A stretch of DNA of 64,000 nucleotides from Streptomyces sp. B21-083 (GCF_036898825.1 NZ_JARUND010000001.1:1054001-1118000); one strand, 5' to 3'. Positions 43,313 through 52,305 are shown, counted from the first letter of the stretch. Made by a program: numbers and translations. Notes: a model not told the origin generated them from the letters alone.

Positions 43313-45163
43313 TCAGTTGACGGTGGTCAAGGGCCAGACAGCGGGCGGGCGTTGGTCCGGCGGGTACTGCACGAGACGACCGCCGTCGGCCACCTGCACC
43401 GCCATCCGTGTGATCGCGTTGACGAGTTGGTAGCCCCCCGCGACCTGCTCCAAATCCCAGCGCTGCAGGGTGTTCGCCGCGTCACAGGTCTGCGCGGTGA
43501 GCTCGACGCCGGGCTGGAGCGGGGTGTTGAGCGTGAGTTTCCCGCCGCGCACCTCCAGACAGCCGTCGCCGGTCCGCAGGGTGACGTATCCGTCGGGGGT
43601 GCGTCGCACGTCGGCGGTGAGGGAGGTGCCACCCGTCGCCGTGAAGGTGTACGTCCCGTCCGTGACCGGCACCCGGGTCAGGTCCCGCCAACCGGGTGCG
43701 TGCCCTACAGTCGTCCCCCGCGCGGTGAACCGGGCATACGTGGCGTCGGGATGCGGATCGCCCCAGGTGGCCTGTGCGAGCTGCCGCAACGCCGGGCCGG
43801 TGTCGACGGCGACCTCGTTCTCGGTCTCGCCGCGTCCGTTGTCCGGCCAGAGGCTGATCTTCGCGCCGGTGATGCCCTGACTGGAGGCGAGCTTCTCGCC
43901 CTCGAAACCGCGCGGGTCCCAACTCTGGTCGTACAGACCCTTGGTGTCACTGTGGAAGCCGCCCCGGACGAGGTACAACGCATAGGCCGCGTTCATCAAA
44001 GGGTAGCCCTGGGCCTGGAGTTGGCTCGGTTTCACGGCCACGTTCAGCCAGTGCTCCACGGTGGTGCCCGCGGCCACCGGCACGGTGTTGGCGCCGGTGA
44101 GCCCGTCGTTCCAGATGCGCAGCTTTTTGCCCTTGGCCGCCAGGTAGGTCTGGATCCGGTTGACGAAGTCGATGAACGCGTCCTGGGGTGTGGCGTTCGC
44201 CCCGAACTGGTCCCGGGCGTACCGGAGCATCTGCGGGTACTTGGCGAAGTCGGAGCCGAGCATGTACTCGTCGGCGCCCATGTGCCAGGAGCCGCCGGTG
44301 AACACCTGCGCATACTCGTCGATCAGGCTCGTGTAGTAGTCGAAGGCGGCCGGCTGGGTGATGTCGAGCCTGCTGGGCTGCTTGTCGCCGTCGGAGTCGG
44401 TGAGCTGGAGATCCGGGCGGTTCTCGATCCAGGGGTCCATGTGGCCCGGGGAGTTGATCTCCGGGATGATCTCCACGTGGTACTTGTCGCCGAGGGCGAC
44501 GAGCCGCCGTATCTCGTCCTTGGTGTAGTAGCCCCAGGTGTTGGCCTCGGGGTGGGTGTCGCTCTTCACCTTGAGTTCCAGGAGCAGCTGGTTGAGCTTG
44601 TGGTACGCCATGTCGCGTACGAGGTTCTCCAGCCACTCCGTCGAGATGTGGATGTAGCAGGCGCACACGCCGACGCCCCGTTCGGCGTACCGGGGTACGT
44701 CGACCGTGCGTCCGGCGGGGATCCGGTCGCCCTGGGCGAGGAGCTGGAGGAGGGTGCGGGTGCCGTAGAAGACGCCGCGTTCGGTCGCGCCGGTCACCGA
44801 CAGCCGTGCGCCGGCCCGGAGTTCGTATCCCTCGGCGCCCAGTGCGGTCCGCCCCGGGGCCACGTCGATAACGATGTCACCGGCACGCGCACCGCCGCTC
44901 ACCACGGGTACGGTGCCGTGGCCCGCCGCGCGCAGATCATCGGCGAGAGTGTCGGCGACCTTCCGCTCGGGCGTGGAGTCGGCGACAAGCCGGGCAGAGG
45001 CGGCATACCGGTAACTCCCCTGCTCCGGGGTCCAGTTCGCGAGGGCCGGCACGGTGACGGGGACGCCGGCCACCCCGGTGCGCGCGACGGCCGGGACCGG
45101 GGCGGCCAGCAGCAGGAAGGCCACCAGCACCCCCAGAAGCCGACCTCGTGGATACCTACTCAT
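43313..45163 (-). CDS. Exported beta-N-acetylhexosaminidase, GH20, with C-terminal lectin-like domain
   Basis: 616-residue exported glycosidase. The ATG at 45163 is preferred over 45181 because GGGAGCTTCCAG precedes it. Signal peptide to about residue 28, then an N-terminal GH20b domain (about 35-155) and the GH20 barrel (about 160-480). The substrate-assisted catalytic pair Asp298-Glu299 is in HMGADEYML, with the family motifs EIIPEINSPGHMD and LRIWNDGL. The final ~130 residues look like a ricin-type trefoil fragment (LQRWDLEQVAGGYQLVNA). It removes terminal GlcNAc or GalNAc, working with the fucosidase on host or plant glycans. Confidence 0.88.
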   Translation of the reverse strand: MSRYPRGRLLGVLVAFLLLAAPVPAVARTGVAGVPVTVPALANWTPEQGSYRYAASARLVADSTPERKVADTLADDLRAAGHGTVPVVSGGARAGDIVIDVAPGRTALGAEGYELRAGARLSVTGATERGVFYGTRTLLQLLAQGDRIPAGRTVDVPRYAERGVGVCACYIHISTEWLENLVRDMAYHKLNQLLLELKVKSDTHPEANTWGYYTKDEIRRLVALGDKYHVEIIPEINSPGHMDPWIENRPDLQLTDSDGDKQPSRLDITQPAAFDYYTSLIDEYAQVFTGGSWHMGADEYMLGSDFAKYPQMLRYARDQFGANATPQDAFIDFVNRIQTYLAAKGKKLRIWNDGLTGANTVPVAAGTTVEHWLNVAVKPSQLQAQGYPLMNAAYALYLVRGGFHSDTKGLYDQSWDPRGFEGEKLASSQGITGAKISLWPDNGRGETENEVAVDTGPALRQLAQATWGDPHPDATYARFTARGTTVGHAPGWRDLTRVPVTDGTYTFTATGGTSLTADVRRTPDGYVTLRTGDGCLEVRGGKLTLNTPLQPGVELTAQTCDAANTLQRWDLEQVAGGYQLVNAITRMAVQVADGGRLVQYPPDQRPPAVWPLTTVN

Positions 45164-45424
45164 CTGGAAGCTCCCATTCATCGGAGGTGTGATGATTGAG
45201 CGCACCCCAAGGGCTGTCAATGGGGCCCGAGGCCGGGACGGTTGGGCCAGTGATCGGATGACCAGCGACTCCATGACGGAAGCCGGGGGTCCCCACGCCA
45301 GAAAAGTCCAAGAGAACCGGTCCGAATGTCCAAGCTCGACGACACTCGACGCCCCATGTACTCACGAGTAGCCTCATCGCCTCACGCGTAGCACGATGTG
45401 TTGTATCCACCCCGAGGAGCCCCC

Positions 45425-46768
45425 GTGACCAGCTGGGCCGGCCGTACCGCCGTCGAGATCGCCGCCGCCGTACGCGAGAAGCGCGTCACACCGCGCGAAG
45501 TCGTGGCCGAGCATCTCGCGCGCATCGAACTGCTGGACGCCCGCGTCGGCGCGTTCCGCCGGCTTCGGTCCCAGGAGGCGCTGGCCGAGGCGGACGAGGT
45601 GGCGGGCCGCCCGGACCTGGCGGACCTCCCGCTCGCGGGCGTGCCCATCGCGGTGAAGGACAACCTGGGCGTGCGCGGTGAGTCGACGCGGCACGGTTCC
45701 CCCGCGACGCCGGACACCCCCGCCGACCACGACCACATCACCGTGGCCCGGCTCCGGGCGGCCGGCGCGATCGTCGTCGGCGTCACCAACGTGCCCGAGC
45801 TGTGCATCTGGGGCACGACGGAGGGCCCGCTCGGCACGGCCCGCAACCCCTGGGACACCACCCGCACGGCGGGCGGTTCCTCGGGCGGCAGCGCGGCGGC
45901 CGTCGGCGCCGGGATGGTGCCGATCGCGCTGGGCAACGACGGCATGGGCTCGCTGCGGATCCCCGCCGCCAACTGCGGTGCCGTCACCATCAAGCCGGGC
46001 CTCGGGGTCGTCCCGGCGGGCATCGGGAACGGCGACTGGTTCGGCATGTCGGAGAACGGCCCGCTGGCGACGACGGTCGAGGACGCCCGCCTGATGCTGT
46101 CGGTCCTCGCGGACACGGAGTTCGTACGGTCGGACGCGCACGCCGGCCGCAAGATCGCCCTCTCCGTCCGCAGCCCCATCGCCGGCGTCACCATCAGCAG
46201 GCCGTTCGCGTCAGCCGCGCGTGAGGCCGCCGCGCTGCTGGACAGTGCCGGTCACGAGGTGCGGCCCGCCGACCCGCCCTACCCGCTGTCGATCGGCGTG
46301 ACCTCGTTCACCCACTGGACAGCGGGCACGGCACGGGACGCGGAGGGCTTCGACCGGAGCGGACTGAGCCGGCGCACCAGGGTCCACGCGGCCGTCGGGC
46401 GCCGGTTCGTCGGTTACGTCGAGCGGGGTCAGCACAAGCAACAGCTGCGTCGGCGCCTGGAGCCGTTCTTCGCCGAGCACGACGTGCTGCTCACCCCGGC
46501 ACTCGCCCGGCGCTCGCCCACCGCCACGGCCTGGCACGAGCGGGGCTGGCTGCGAAACATCCTCGCCAACACGAACTACTCGCCGATGACACCCCCGTGG
46601 AACCTGACGGGCTGGCCGGCGATGGCCGTACCGTTCGGCACCCTGCCCTCGGGCGCGCCCTGCTCCGTACAGCTGGTGGGCCGCCCGGGCTCGGAGGCCG
46701 TACTCCTCGACGTGGCGCAGCAGTTGGAGGAACTGCACCCTTGGCAGCGGACGGCCCCGCTCGCCTAG
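45425..46768 (+). CDS. Amidase-signature (AS) family hydrolase
   Basis: 447-residue cytoplasmic amidase; GTG start after GAGGAGCCCCC. The Ser-cisSer-Lys triad is present: Lys in PIAVKDN, cis-Ser in AGGSSGGSAAA and nucleophile Ser in GMGSLRIPAANCG. Substrate unknown: acylamides, aryl-acylamides and aminoacyl-tRNA substrates all occur in this family, but no GatB or GatC gene is nearby, so it is not a Glu-tRNA amidotransferase. Convergent with the GNAT gene, overlapping it by four bases. Confidence 0.88.
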   Translation: MTSWAGRTAVEIAAAVREKRVTPREVVAEHLARIELLDARVGAFRRLRSQEALAEADEVAGRPDLADLPLAGVPIAVKDNLGVRGESTRHGSPATPDTPADHDHITVARLRAAGAIVVGVTNVPELCIWGTTEGPLGTARNPWDTTRTAGGSSGGSAAAVGAGMVPIALGNDGMGSLRIPAANCGAVTIKPGLGVVPAGIGNGDWFGMSENGPLATTVEDARLMLSVLADTEFVRSDAHAGRKIALSVRSPIAGVTISRPFASAAREAAALLDSAGHEVRPADPPYPLSIGVTSFTHWTAGTARDAEGFDRSGLSRRTRVHAAVGRRFVGYVERGQHKQQLRRRLEPFFAEHDVLLTPALARRSPTATAWHERGWLRNILANTNYSPMTPPWNLTGWPAMAVPFGTLPSGAPCSVQLVGRPGSEAVLLDVAQQLEELHPWQRTAPLA

Positions 46769-47256
46769 AAGCCCTTGTACATGATGTGCAGGCCCACCCG
46801 GCCGTGGCGAGGATGGTCGAACGCGTCCGGCACGGTGCCCAGGATCGTGAAGCCGAGCGAGGTCCACAGCTTGACCGCCGGGTTGGTCTCGACGACGGCG
46901 TTGAACACCATGCCCCGGTAGCCGTGGGCCGCCGCCTCGTCCAGGACGTGATCGGCGAGGGCGCGGCCGATGCCACGGCCGCCGCGGTCGGGGTCGACCA
47001 TGAAGCCGGCGTTGGCGATGCGGGCGGCCGGGCCGCCGTAGTTGGGGGTGAGGAACGCGGAGCCCACGACGGCTCCGGCAGTGTCCTCGGCAACGTACAC
47101 CTGCTTGGCCGGGCTCATCCACAGGGCGCGGGCCGCTTCCTCGGATGTGTCCGGGGCCCAGGTGTAGGTCTCGGCGGCGGCGACGACGCGGTGCCAGAAC
47201 GGCCAGATCCGCGGCCAGTCTTCGGCGGTGGCCCGCCGGATCTCTGTGCTCAGCAT
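46765..47256 (-). CDS. GNAT-family N-acetyltransferase
   Basis: 163-residue GCN5-type acetyltransferase. Motif A, the acetyl-CoA loop, is DRGGRGIGRALADHVL; the upstream beta strand (AGFMVDPDR) and downstream YRGMVFNAVVETN..LWTSLGFTILGTVP complete the fold. The protein belongs to the common group annotated as L-amino-acid or phosphinothricin acetyltransferase-like, but no substrate can be assigned. Convergent four-base overlap with the amidase. Confidence 0.87.
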   Translation of the reverse strand: MLSTEIRRATAEDWPRIWPFWHRVVAAAETYTWAPDTSEEAARALWMSPAKQVYVAEDTAGAVVGSAFLTPNYGGPAARIANAGFMVDPDRGGRGIGRALADHVLDEAAAHGYRGMVFNAVVETNPAVKLWTSLGFTILGTVPDAFDHPRHGRVGLHIMYKGF

Positions 47257-47313
47257 GGGCGCGAGTCTGGCACGCCCATGCTGACGGCGATCTCTACAGG
47301 TCCTGTCGGGGCG

Positions 47314-47487
47314 TCAGTCGACGCTGGGCAGGATGTGGGGCTCGGCGAGGTCGTCCTCGTAGCCCGCCAGGCGGATCGGGGCCGACCTGGCCCACACGTC
47401 GAGGCTGCCGAGCCGGTCGCTCCGGTCTTCGGGGGCCGCCGTGCGTTCCTCAGGGCCTTGTTCGAGATTCGTCTTCTCCGGTGTCAC
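47314..47487 (-). CDS. 57-residue acidic peptide of unknown role
   Basis: Short gene with a clean ribosome site (AAGGAG, then 7 bases, GTG). The product begins VTPEKTNLEQGPEE, is very acidic in its first half and ends in a more structured segment (VWARSAPIRLAGYEDDL, then AEPHILPSVD). No signal peptide, helix or Cys. The contrast between an acidic disordered leader and a compact C-terminal segment is what a precursor peptide for a modified natural product could look like, but no modifying enzyme (radical SAM, YcaO, LanM, cyclase) lies beside it, so this is only a thought. It could equally be a small regulator. Confidence 0.6.
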   Translation of the reverse strand: MTPEKTNLEQGPEERTAAPEDRSDRLGSLDVWARSAPIRLAGYEDDLAEPHILPSVD

Positions 47488-47925
47488 CGCGCACTCCTTA
47501 TGTGTCGGGTCACCCTCGGGACTTCGGGACCAGTCTGATGCCGGCCGCTCCACATCCACTCGGGTCTGGGTCAAGAGCAGTCAGGACGCGGTGGCGCCGG
47601 TAACGGACCGTGGGTGTGGGTGGAACCCAGTCGTGCTGCCCGTCCGCTCCAGTATTAACCAAATGAGCGGGCGCCCGCTCGATGGGGTGAAAACAAGGAG
47701 TAAAGAACTCAAGTCGCTCAGTGTTCATTCAGCCATAATCTGCGGTTGTTTGTAACGTTGAGCACGTTTTGCGTTTCACCCGTACGGCTCAGCCGACGCA
47801 CCCACGTACGCCGATGTCGCATCAGGTCCGGCAGTTCAGCTCCCGTTGGCCCGCGCGCCAGTCGGCCATGGTCTGCTGCCGACGGCAACGGCTGGTCCCG
47901 CGGTGGAACTCGGGATGACTGACGT
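47488..47925. other. 438-base gene-free region with an AT-rich core
   Basis: No credible gene on either strand. About 47645-47780 is strikingly AT-rich for this genome (AAAACAAGGAG, TAATCTGCGGTTGTTTGTAACG). It includes an AAGGAG word not followed by a good start codon. It may be a promoter region that has lost its gene, next to the decayed HD gene. Confidence 0.45.
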
Positions 47926-48385
47926 ATGGAGCTGCGCGGCGTCGAGGAACTGATGGATCTGCTGCACGCCTGCCGGGGCACCCCGGGAACACGGCGGCGG
48001 CACGGCCGGTCCGGTCGACCTGAACCAGCACGCCCTCCAGACGGCCGCCCTGTTGCGCCGAAGTCGCCCCGCCGACAAGGAACTTCAGGTGGCGGGCCTG
48101 GTCCATGTCATCGGCCGGCTCCTCGTACCCGGCGTCCCCACCCGGCACGCCCGGGTCGCGGCCGACACCGTCCGGCACCTGCTCGGCGAACGGGTCGCCC
48201 GCCTCGTACACGACAGCCCGTACGCCACGGACCTGGACCCGCATACGGACGCCGACACGCTTGCCCTGCGCCAGGCGGACGAGGCCGGCCGGGTCCTGGG
48301 CTTCGACGCGGGAGTCCTGGAGGACTGGAGCACCCTGCTGGAGCTGGTCGCGGAGCAGCACTCACGGATGGGCGCCGTCGACTGA
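47926..48385 (+). pseudogene. Decayed HD-domain hydrolase gene
   Basis: Two frames carry one protein of the small HD-domain (PhnZ/inositol-oxygenase-like) family. The N-terminus (MELRGVEELMDLLHACRG) is in the frame of 47926; from about 47990-48014 homology moves by one base to the frame giving VDLNQHALQTAALLRR, ADKELQVAGLVH and LALRQADEAGRV. The metal motif usually read as LVHDIGH is here LVHVIGR, so the HD Asp and the next His are lost, and about 50 residues in the middle (after GERVARLV) are missing. Frameshift, deletion and lost ligands together make it a pseudogene. Confidence 0.75.
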
Positions 48386-48448
48386 ACCCCTGAACCCCCT
48401 CTGGTCCAGGGGCTGTTCGCTGACGGTCCGTCATGAGACGGTACGCGG

Positions 48449-49249
48449 ATGACGTCGCCGTACGGACTCGAAGGGCGGGTCGCCCTGGTCACCGGGGGCA
48501 CGCGCGGGATCGGGCTGGCCGTCGCCGGCGCGCTGACGCGGGCGGGGGCGCGGGTGTGTGTGACGGCCCGTGACCCGGACGGGGTGCGGCGGGCCGCCGA
48601 GGAACTCGGTGGGGTCGGACTGGCGGGCAGTGTCGCCGATCCGGCACACCTGTCGGCGTTGACCGACTTCACACTCGACGCGTTCGGGCGGCTCGACATC
48701 GTCGTGAACAACGCGGCGACCAACCAGCCCTACGGCCCGCTCATGGACGCGGACCCGGACACCTGGCGCGAGGCGTTCACGGTCAACGTCGAGGCGCCTC
48801 TGCGGCTGACGCAGTGCGTGTGGCGGGCGTGGATGCGCGAACACGGCGGCACAGTCATCAACATCTGCACGGAGGGCGCCACACATGTCGGCCCCCACGT
48901 GGGCGCGTACGGCACCAGCAAGTCCGCGCTCCTGCACCTCACCCAGCAGCTCGCCGGCGAGCTGGCCCCGAGGGTACGGGTCAACTCGGTCTCCCCCGGC
49001 CTGGTCCGCACGGAGATGGCCCGCTTCGTCTGGGAGCACGACGAGAACACCATCGCCGCCGGCCTCCCCCTGGGCCGTATCGGCGAACCCGCGGACGTGG
49101 CACGGGCGGTGCTGTGGCTCGCGTCGGACGAGTCGGAGTGGGTGACAGGCACAGACCTATTGGTGGACGGCGGAACCCGGGTACACCCAGCGCAAACGGC
49201 CGCCACCTACACGGTTCGTGACCACATGCGTCAACACAGACCCACCTAG
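48449..49249 (+). CDS. SDR-family oxidoreductase
   Basis: 266-residue classical short-chain dehydrogenase with GGTRGIGLAVAGA (cofactor loop), NNAATNQPYG, ICTEGA (Ser replaced at the usual catalytic position or shifted) and YGTSKSALL with Tyr and Lys, plus WVTGTDLLVDGG. Arg after the first strand (VTARDPDG) suggests NADP(H). Substrate unknown. No neighbour offers a pathway. The gene ends in a dispersed GC-rich repeat. Confidence 0.82.
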   Translation: MTSPYGLEGRVALVTGGTRGIGLAVAGALTRAGARVCVTARDPDGVRRAAEELGGVGLAGSVADPAHLSALTDFTLDAFGRLDIVVNNAATNQPYGPLMDADPDTWREAFTVNVEAPLRLTQCVWRAWMREHGGTVINICTEGATHVGPHVGAYGTSKSALLHLTQQLAGELAPRVRVNSVSPGLVRTEMARFVWEHDENTIAAGLPLGRIGEPADVARAVLWLASDESEWVTGTDLLVDGGTRVHPAQTAATYTVRDHMRQHRPT

Positions 49250-49312
49250 GGGCGCGGGGCTGTGTCGATATGCGGCTCCGCCGCGTGGGCGCGACCAGCC
49301 CCCGCGGGCCCG
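49250..49312. repeat. Related dispersed repeat with GCGGC-TCC-GCCGC hairpin
   Basis: Begins GGGGCGCGGGGCTGTGTCGA and ends GGGCGCGACCAGCCCC; the middle stem is 49272-49276 with 49280-49284. Together with the outer arms it makes a cruciform-like element directly after the SDR stop and before the convergent SDR stop. Confidence 0.6.
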
Positions 49313-49331
49313 CAGACGCCCTACCACCCGC

Positions 49332-50843
49332 CTACCACTTACCGGGCGCGTAGTCCTTCATGAAGACCCCGTACAGATCCTCCCCCGCCTCACCCCGCAC
49401 GATCGGGTCGTACACCCGAGCCGCCCCGTCGACCAGGTCGAGTGGCGCATGGAACCCCTCGTCGGCCAGGCGCAGCTTGTCGTAGTGGGGACGCTCGTCC
49501 GTGATCCACCCGGTGTCGACCGAGGTCATCAAGATCCCGTCCGCCTCGAACATCTCCTGCGCACTCGTCCGCGTCACCATGTTCATCGCGGCCTTCGCGG
49601 CGTTCGTGTTCGGATGGCCCGCACCCTTGTAGCCGCGGCCGAACACGCCCTCCATCGCCGACACGTTGACGATGTACGCCCGCTTGCTGACCGCGCCGCG
49701 CGCCGCCCCGGACATCGCCGGCCGCAGCTTGCTGATCAGGATGAACGGCGCCGTGTAGTTGCACAGCTGGGTTTCGAGGAGCTCCACCGGGGAGATCTGC
49801 TCGATGGTCTGCACCCATGTGTTCGTGTCCACCACGTCGGGGACGAGGCCGCCCGCGTCGATGGCCGTGCCGTCGAGGTGCCGGGCCACGCTGGCGTTGC
49901 CCGCGACCAGGGCGAGGTCGGCGACCTTCTGGGCGTCGAGGCCGCTGATGCCGACGGGCAGCGCGGTCAGTCCGTCGACCGCGCCGGAGTTGAAGGCGCC
50001 GATGACGTGGTGGGCGGGCAGCTCACCGGCCGGCAGCGGAGCGCTCTCCGCCTCGACCAGCGCGGCGTACGCGGACGGCAGCCGGCGTACCGTCTGGGTC
50101 GCGTTGTTGATCAGGATGTCGAGCGGGCCCTGCTCGGCGATCCGGTCGGCCAGGGCCACGACCTGCGCCGGGTCGCGCAGGTCTGTGCCGACGACCTCCA
50201 GTCGGTGCAGCCACTCCGCCGAGTCGTCCATGGCCTTGAAGCGGCGGATGGCGTCCTTGGGGAAGCGCGTGGTGATCGTGGTGTGCGCGCCGTCGCGCAG
50301 CAGCCGCAGCGCGATGTACATGCCGATCTTGGCCCGGCCGCCGGTGAGCAACGCGCGCTTGCCGCTGAGGTCGGTGCGGGCGTCGCGGCGGGAGCGGTTC
50401 TCGGCGGCGCAGTTCTGGCAGAGCTGGTGGTAGAAGTAGTCGACCTCGACGTAGCGGGTCTTGCAGGTGTAGCAGGAGCGCGGGCGCTGGAGTATCCCCG
50501 CGATCTGCCCCTCCACGGTCACCGACGACGGCAGGATGCCCTCGGTCTCGTCGTCGATGCGCTGGGCGGAGCCGGTCGCCGTGGACTCGGTGACCGCCTT
50601 GTCGTGGGCGGTCTTGGAGGCCCGGCGCTCCTGCCTGCGGCGCTGCTTGACCGTGCGGTAGACGCCGGCGGTGGCGCGGCGCACGGCGATGGCGTCGGGG
50701 TGGTCGACGTCCAGCTTGTCGAGTTCTTCGAGCACGCTGAGGCAGACGGCCATGCGCTCGGGGTCGATGCCGGGACCGTAGGAGACGTCGCCTACGACGT
50801 CCATGCCGTCCACGGCCGTCGGGCCGTCCTCTGTCACCGTCAT
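49332..50843 (-). CDS. Long SDR-fold oxidoreductase with N-terminal CxxC...CxxC module
   Basis: 503-residue protein. Residues 1-120 are a helical, charged region (LKQRRRQERR-like basic patch near 65-75). A CX2C-X14-CX2C motif (Cys124, 127, 142, 145; CYTCKTRY..LCQNCA) looks like a zinc ribbon. The SDR domain runs from about 155 (RALLTGGRAKIGMYIALRLL) with NNATQTVRRL. A catalytic-type Ser is in NVSAMEG, but the expected YxxxK is THxxK-like here (NTNAAKAAM), so the Tyr is missing. Function unknown; the intact fold but altered active site may mean a non-classical reaction or binding role. Confidence 0.8.
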   Translation of the reverse strand: MTVTEDGPTAVDGMDVVGDVSYGPGIDPERMAVCLSVLEELDKLDVDHPDAIAVRRATAGVYRTVKQRRRQERRASKTAHDKAVTESTATGSAQRIDDETEGILPSSVTVEGQIAGILQRPRSCYTCKTRYVEVDYFYHQLCQNCAAENRSRRDARTDLSGKRALLTGGRAKIGMYIALRLLRDGAHTTITTRFPKDAIRRFKAMDDSAEWLHRLEVVGTDLRDPAQVVALADRIAEQGPLDILINNATQTVRRLPSAYAALVEAESAPLPAGELPAHHVIGAFNSGAVDGLTALPVGISGLDAQKVADLALVAGNASVARHLDGTAIDAGGLVPDVVDTNTWVQTIEQISPVELLETQLCNYTAPFILISKLRPAMSGAARGAVSKRAYIVNVSAMEGVFGRGYKGAGHPNTNAAKAAMNMVTRTSAQEMFEADGILMTSVDTGWITDERPHYDKLRLADEGFHAPLDLVDGAARVYDPIVRGEAGEDLYGVFMKDYAPGKW

Positions 50844-50958
50844 CGCGCTGCCGTTCCCTGGGTCGCCCTCGCGGCGCTCGGACGGCGCCAGCTCTCGAAC
50901 AGGCGATTTTACGGAAGCCCGGGCCCAGTCACCAAACCCGCGACGATCATGACGCAGG

Positions 50959-52305
50959 TCACAGGGTGCAGGCGGCGACCAGTGTCTCCACCTCCGCGGC
51001 CAGCGCGGCGGCGAACCGGTCGAGGTCCGGGACGGCTTCCGCGTCCGCGACGAGCCCGAAGTGGACCTGCCCCCGGTAGGTCGAGACGGCGACCGCCAGT
51101 GACTGGCCCTGGGCGAGCGGGGCGAAGGGGTAGACCTCGGTGAGCGGGTTGCCGCCGAGCTTCAGGCCGAGGCTGGGCAGCGGCACGCTGGTGACGAGGA
51201 TGTCGAACCAGAGCCGGGCGGCCTGCTTGACCAGCGGTCCGCCGAGCCGGTGGCCGAGCGGTGGCACATGGTCGGCGAGCAGTGCGACCGCGCCGGCACC
51301 CCGCCCGGGGCCCGCGTCCTTGTTGCGGTCCATGGCCCTGCGTACGGAGTCGAGGCGCCCGACCGGGTCCGGGTCGTCTACGGGGAGCCGCATCAGGTAC
51401 CCGGAGAGGCGGTTGCCCTGCGGATGCGCGGTGCGTGGACGCCGTTTGGAGACGGGGATGAGCGCGCGCGGGGCGACTCCCTCGCTCCCGTCGCCTCGCT
51501 CGTCGAGCCAGCGGCGCAGGGCTCCCGCGACGACGGCGATGAGTACGTCGTTCACGGTGCCGCCGACGGTCTTACGTACGCGGTGGACATCGTCGAGGTC
51601 GATGGCGAGCCCGGCAGTGCGGCGGGTGCCGGTCGGTTCGGCGACGAGCGCGGCGGACGAACGGGTGCTCAGGGTCCCCAGGCCGGAGCGGGCGACGGAG
51701 GCACCGATGTCCAGGGCGCGGCCCACGTCGGAGAACGCGTCGCGTACCAGTCCGGGCAGCTTGCGGACGTCCGGGAAGAGACCGGTGGCCGGCTGTTCGG
51801 GGCGCGGGCGGGGCGCCGGCAGGTCGAGGGGGTCCATGACGCCGGCGGCGAGGGTCAGTGCGCGCAGACCGTCGGCCAGGGCGTGGTGGAACTTGAACAG
51901 CACCGCGAAGGACTCACCGTCCTCGGCGGGCAGCACATGGGCTTCCCAGGGCGGCCGGCCGCGTTCGAGCGAGCGTTCCATGAGGCGTCCGGCCTCGGCG
52001 TGGAAGTCGGGGGTCGGAGCGTGCAGCCGGACGTGGTCGAGCGGGTCGAAGTCCGGCGCCGCCTCGCGGGTGGCGCCCCCGAAGGCCAGCGGGAGCAGGG
52101 GCTGCCAGACGTCCCGGATGCGCATGCGCAGGCCCGGGACGGCCGGAGCGCGGGCGGCGAGGAGATCGGCCGCGTGGGCTCCGGCGGTCGGCGAGTGGGC
52201 CGAGAAGACACCGAGAGCACCCAGATGCATGGGGTGCAGGTCGGAGTCCATGTTCCAGAAGGCCAGGTCGAGGGGGGCGAGCAGGCCCGCGGTCTCAGAG
52301 GTCAA
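50959..52305 (-). CDS. Wax ester synthase/diacylglycerol acyltransferase (WS/DGAT)
   Basis: 448-residue bifunctional acyltransferase making triacylglycerol (and wax esters) from diacylglycerol and acyl-CoA at the membrane. The catalytic HHxxxDG motif is FKFHHALADGLRAL; other family blocks are PLDLAFWNMDSDLHPMHLG (start), NDVLIAVVAGALRRWL and the C-terminal VSTYRGQVHFGLVAD. The start is TTG 52305 after GAGAGTGATCCC. S. coelicolor's main enzyme of this type is SCO0958, consistent with synteny. The upstream region has an 18-base palindrome. Confidence 0.9.
   Translation of the reverse strand: MTSETAGLLAPLDLAFWNMDSDLHPMHLGALGVFSAHSPTAGAHAADLLAARAPAVPGLRMRIRDVWQPLLPLAFGGATREAAPDFDPLDHVRLHAPTPDFHAEAGRLMERSLERGRPPWEAHVLPAEDGESFAVLFKFHHALADGLRALTLAAGVMDPLDLPAPRPRPEQPATGLFPDVRKLPGLVRDAFSDVGRALDIGASVARSGLGTLSTRSSAALVAEPTGTRRTAGLAIDLDDVHRVRKTVGGTVNDVLIAVVAGALRRWLDERGDGSEGVAPRALIPVSKRRPRTAHPQGNRLSGYLMRLPVDDPDPVGRLDSVRRAMDRNKDAGPGRGAGAVALLADHVPPLGHRLGGPLVKQAARLWFDILVTSVPLPSLGLKLGGNPLTEVYPFAPLAQGQSLAVAVSTYRGQVHFGLVADAEAVPDLDRFAAALAAEVETLVAACTL

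Noticed and set aside
45164..45424. DasR (dre) operator ahead of the GH20 gene
   Set aside because: No sequence close to the TGGTCTAGACCA consensus was found in this region.
45425..46768. Glu-tRNA amidotransferase GatA for the amidase gene
   Set aside because: No gatB or gatC neighbours and shorter than GatA; amidase family alone is supported.
47510..47728. 72-residue frame on the reverse strand in the AT-rich region
   Set aside because: No ribosome site, no recognisable motif, and composition does not look like a native gene.
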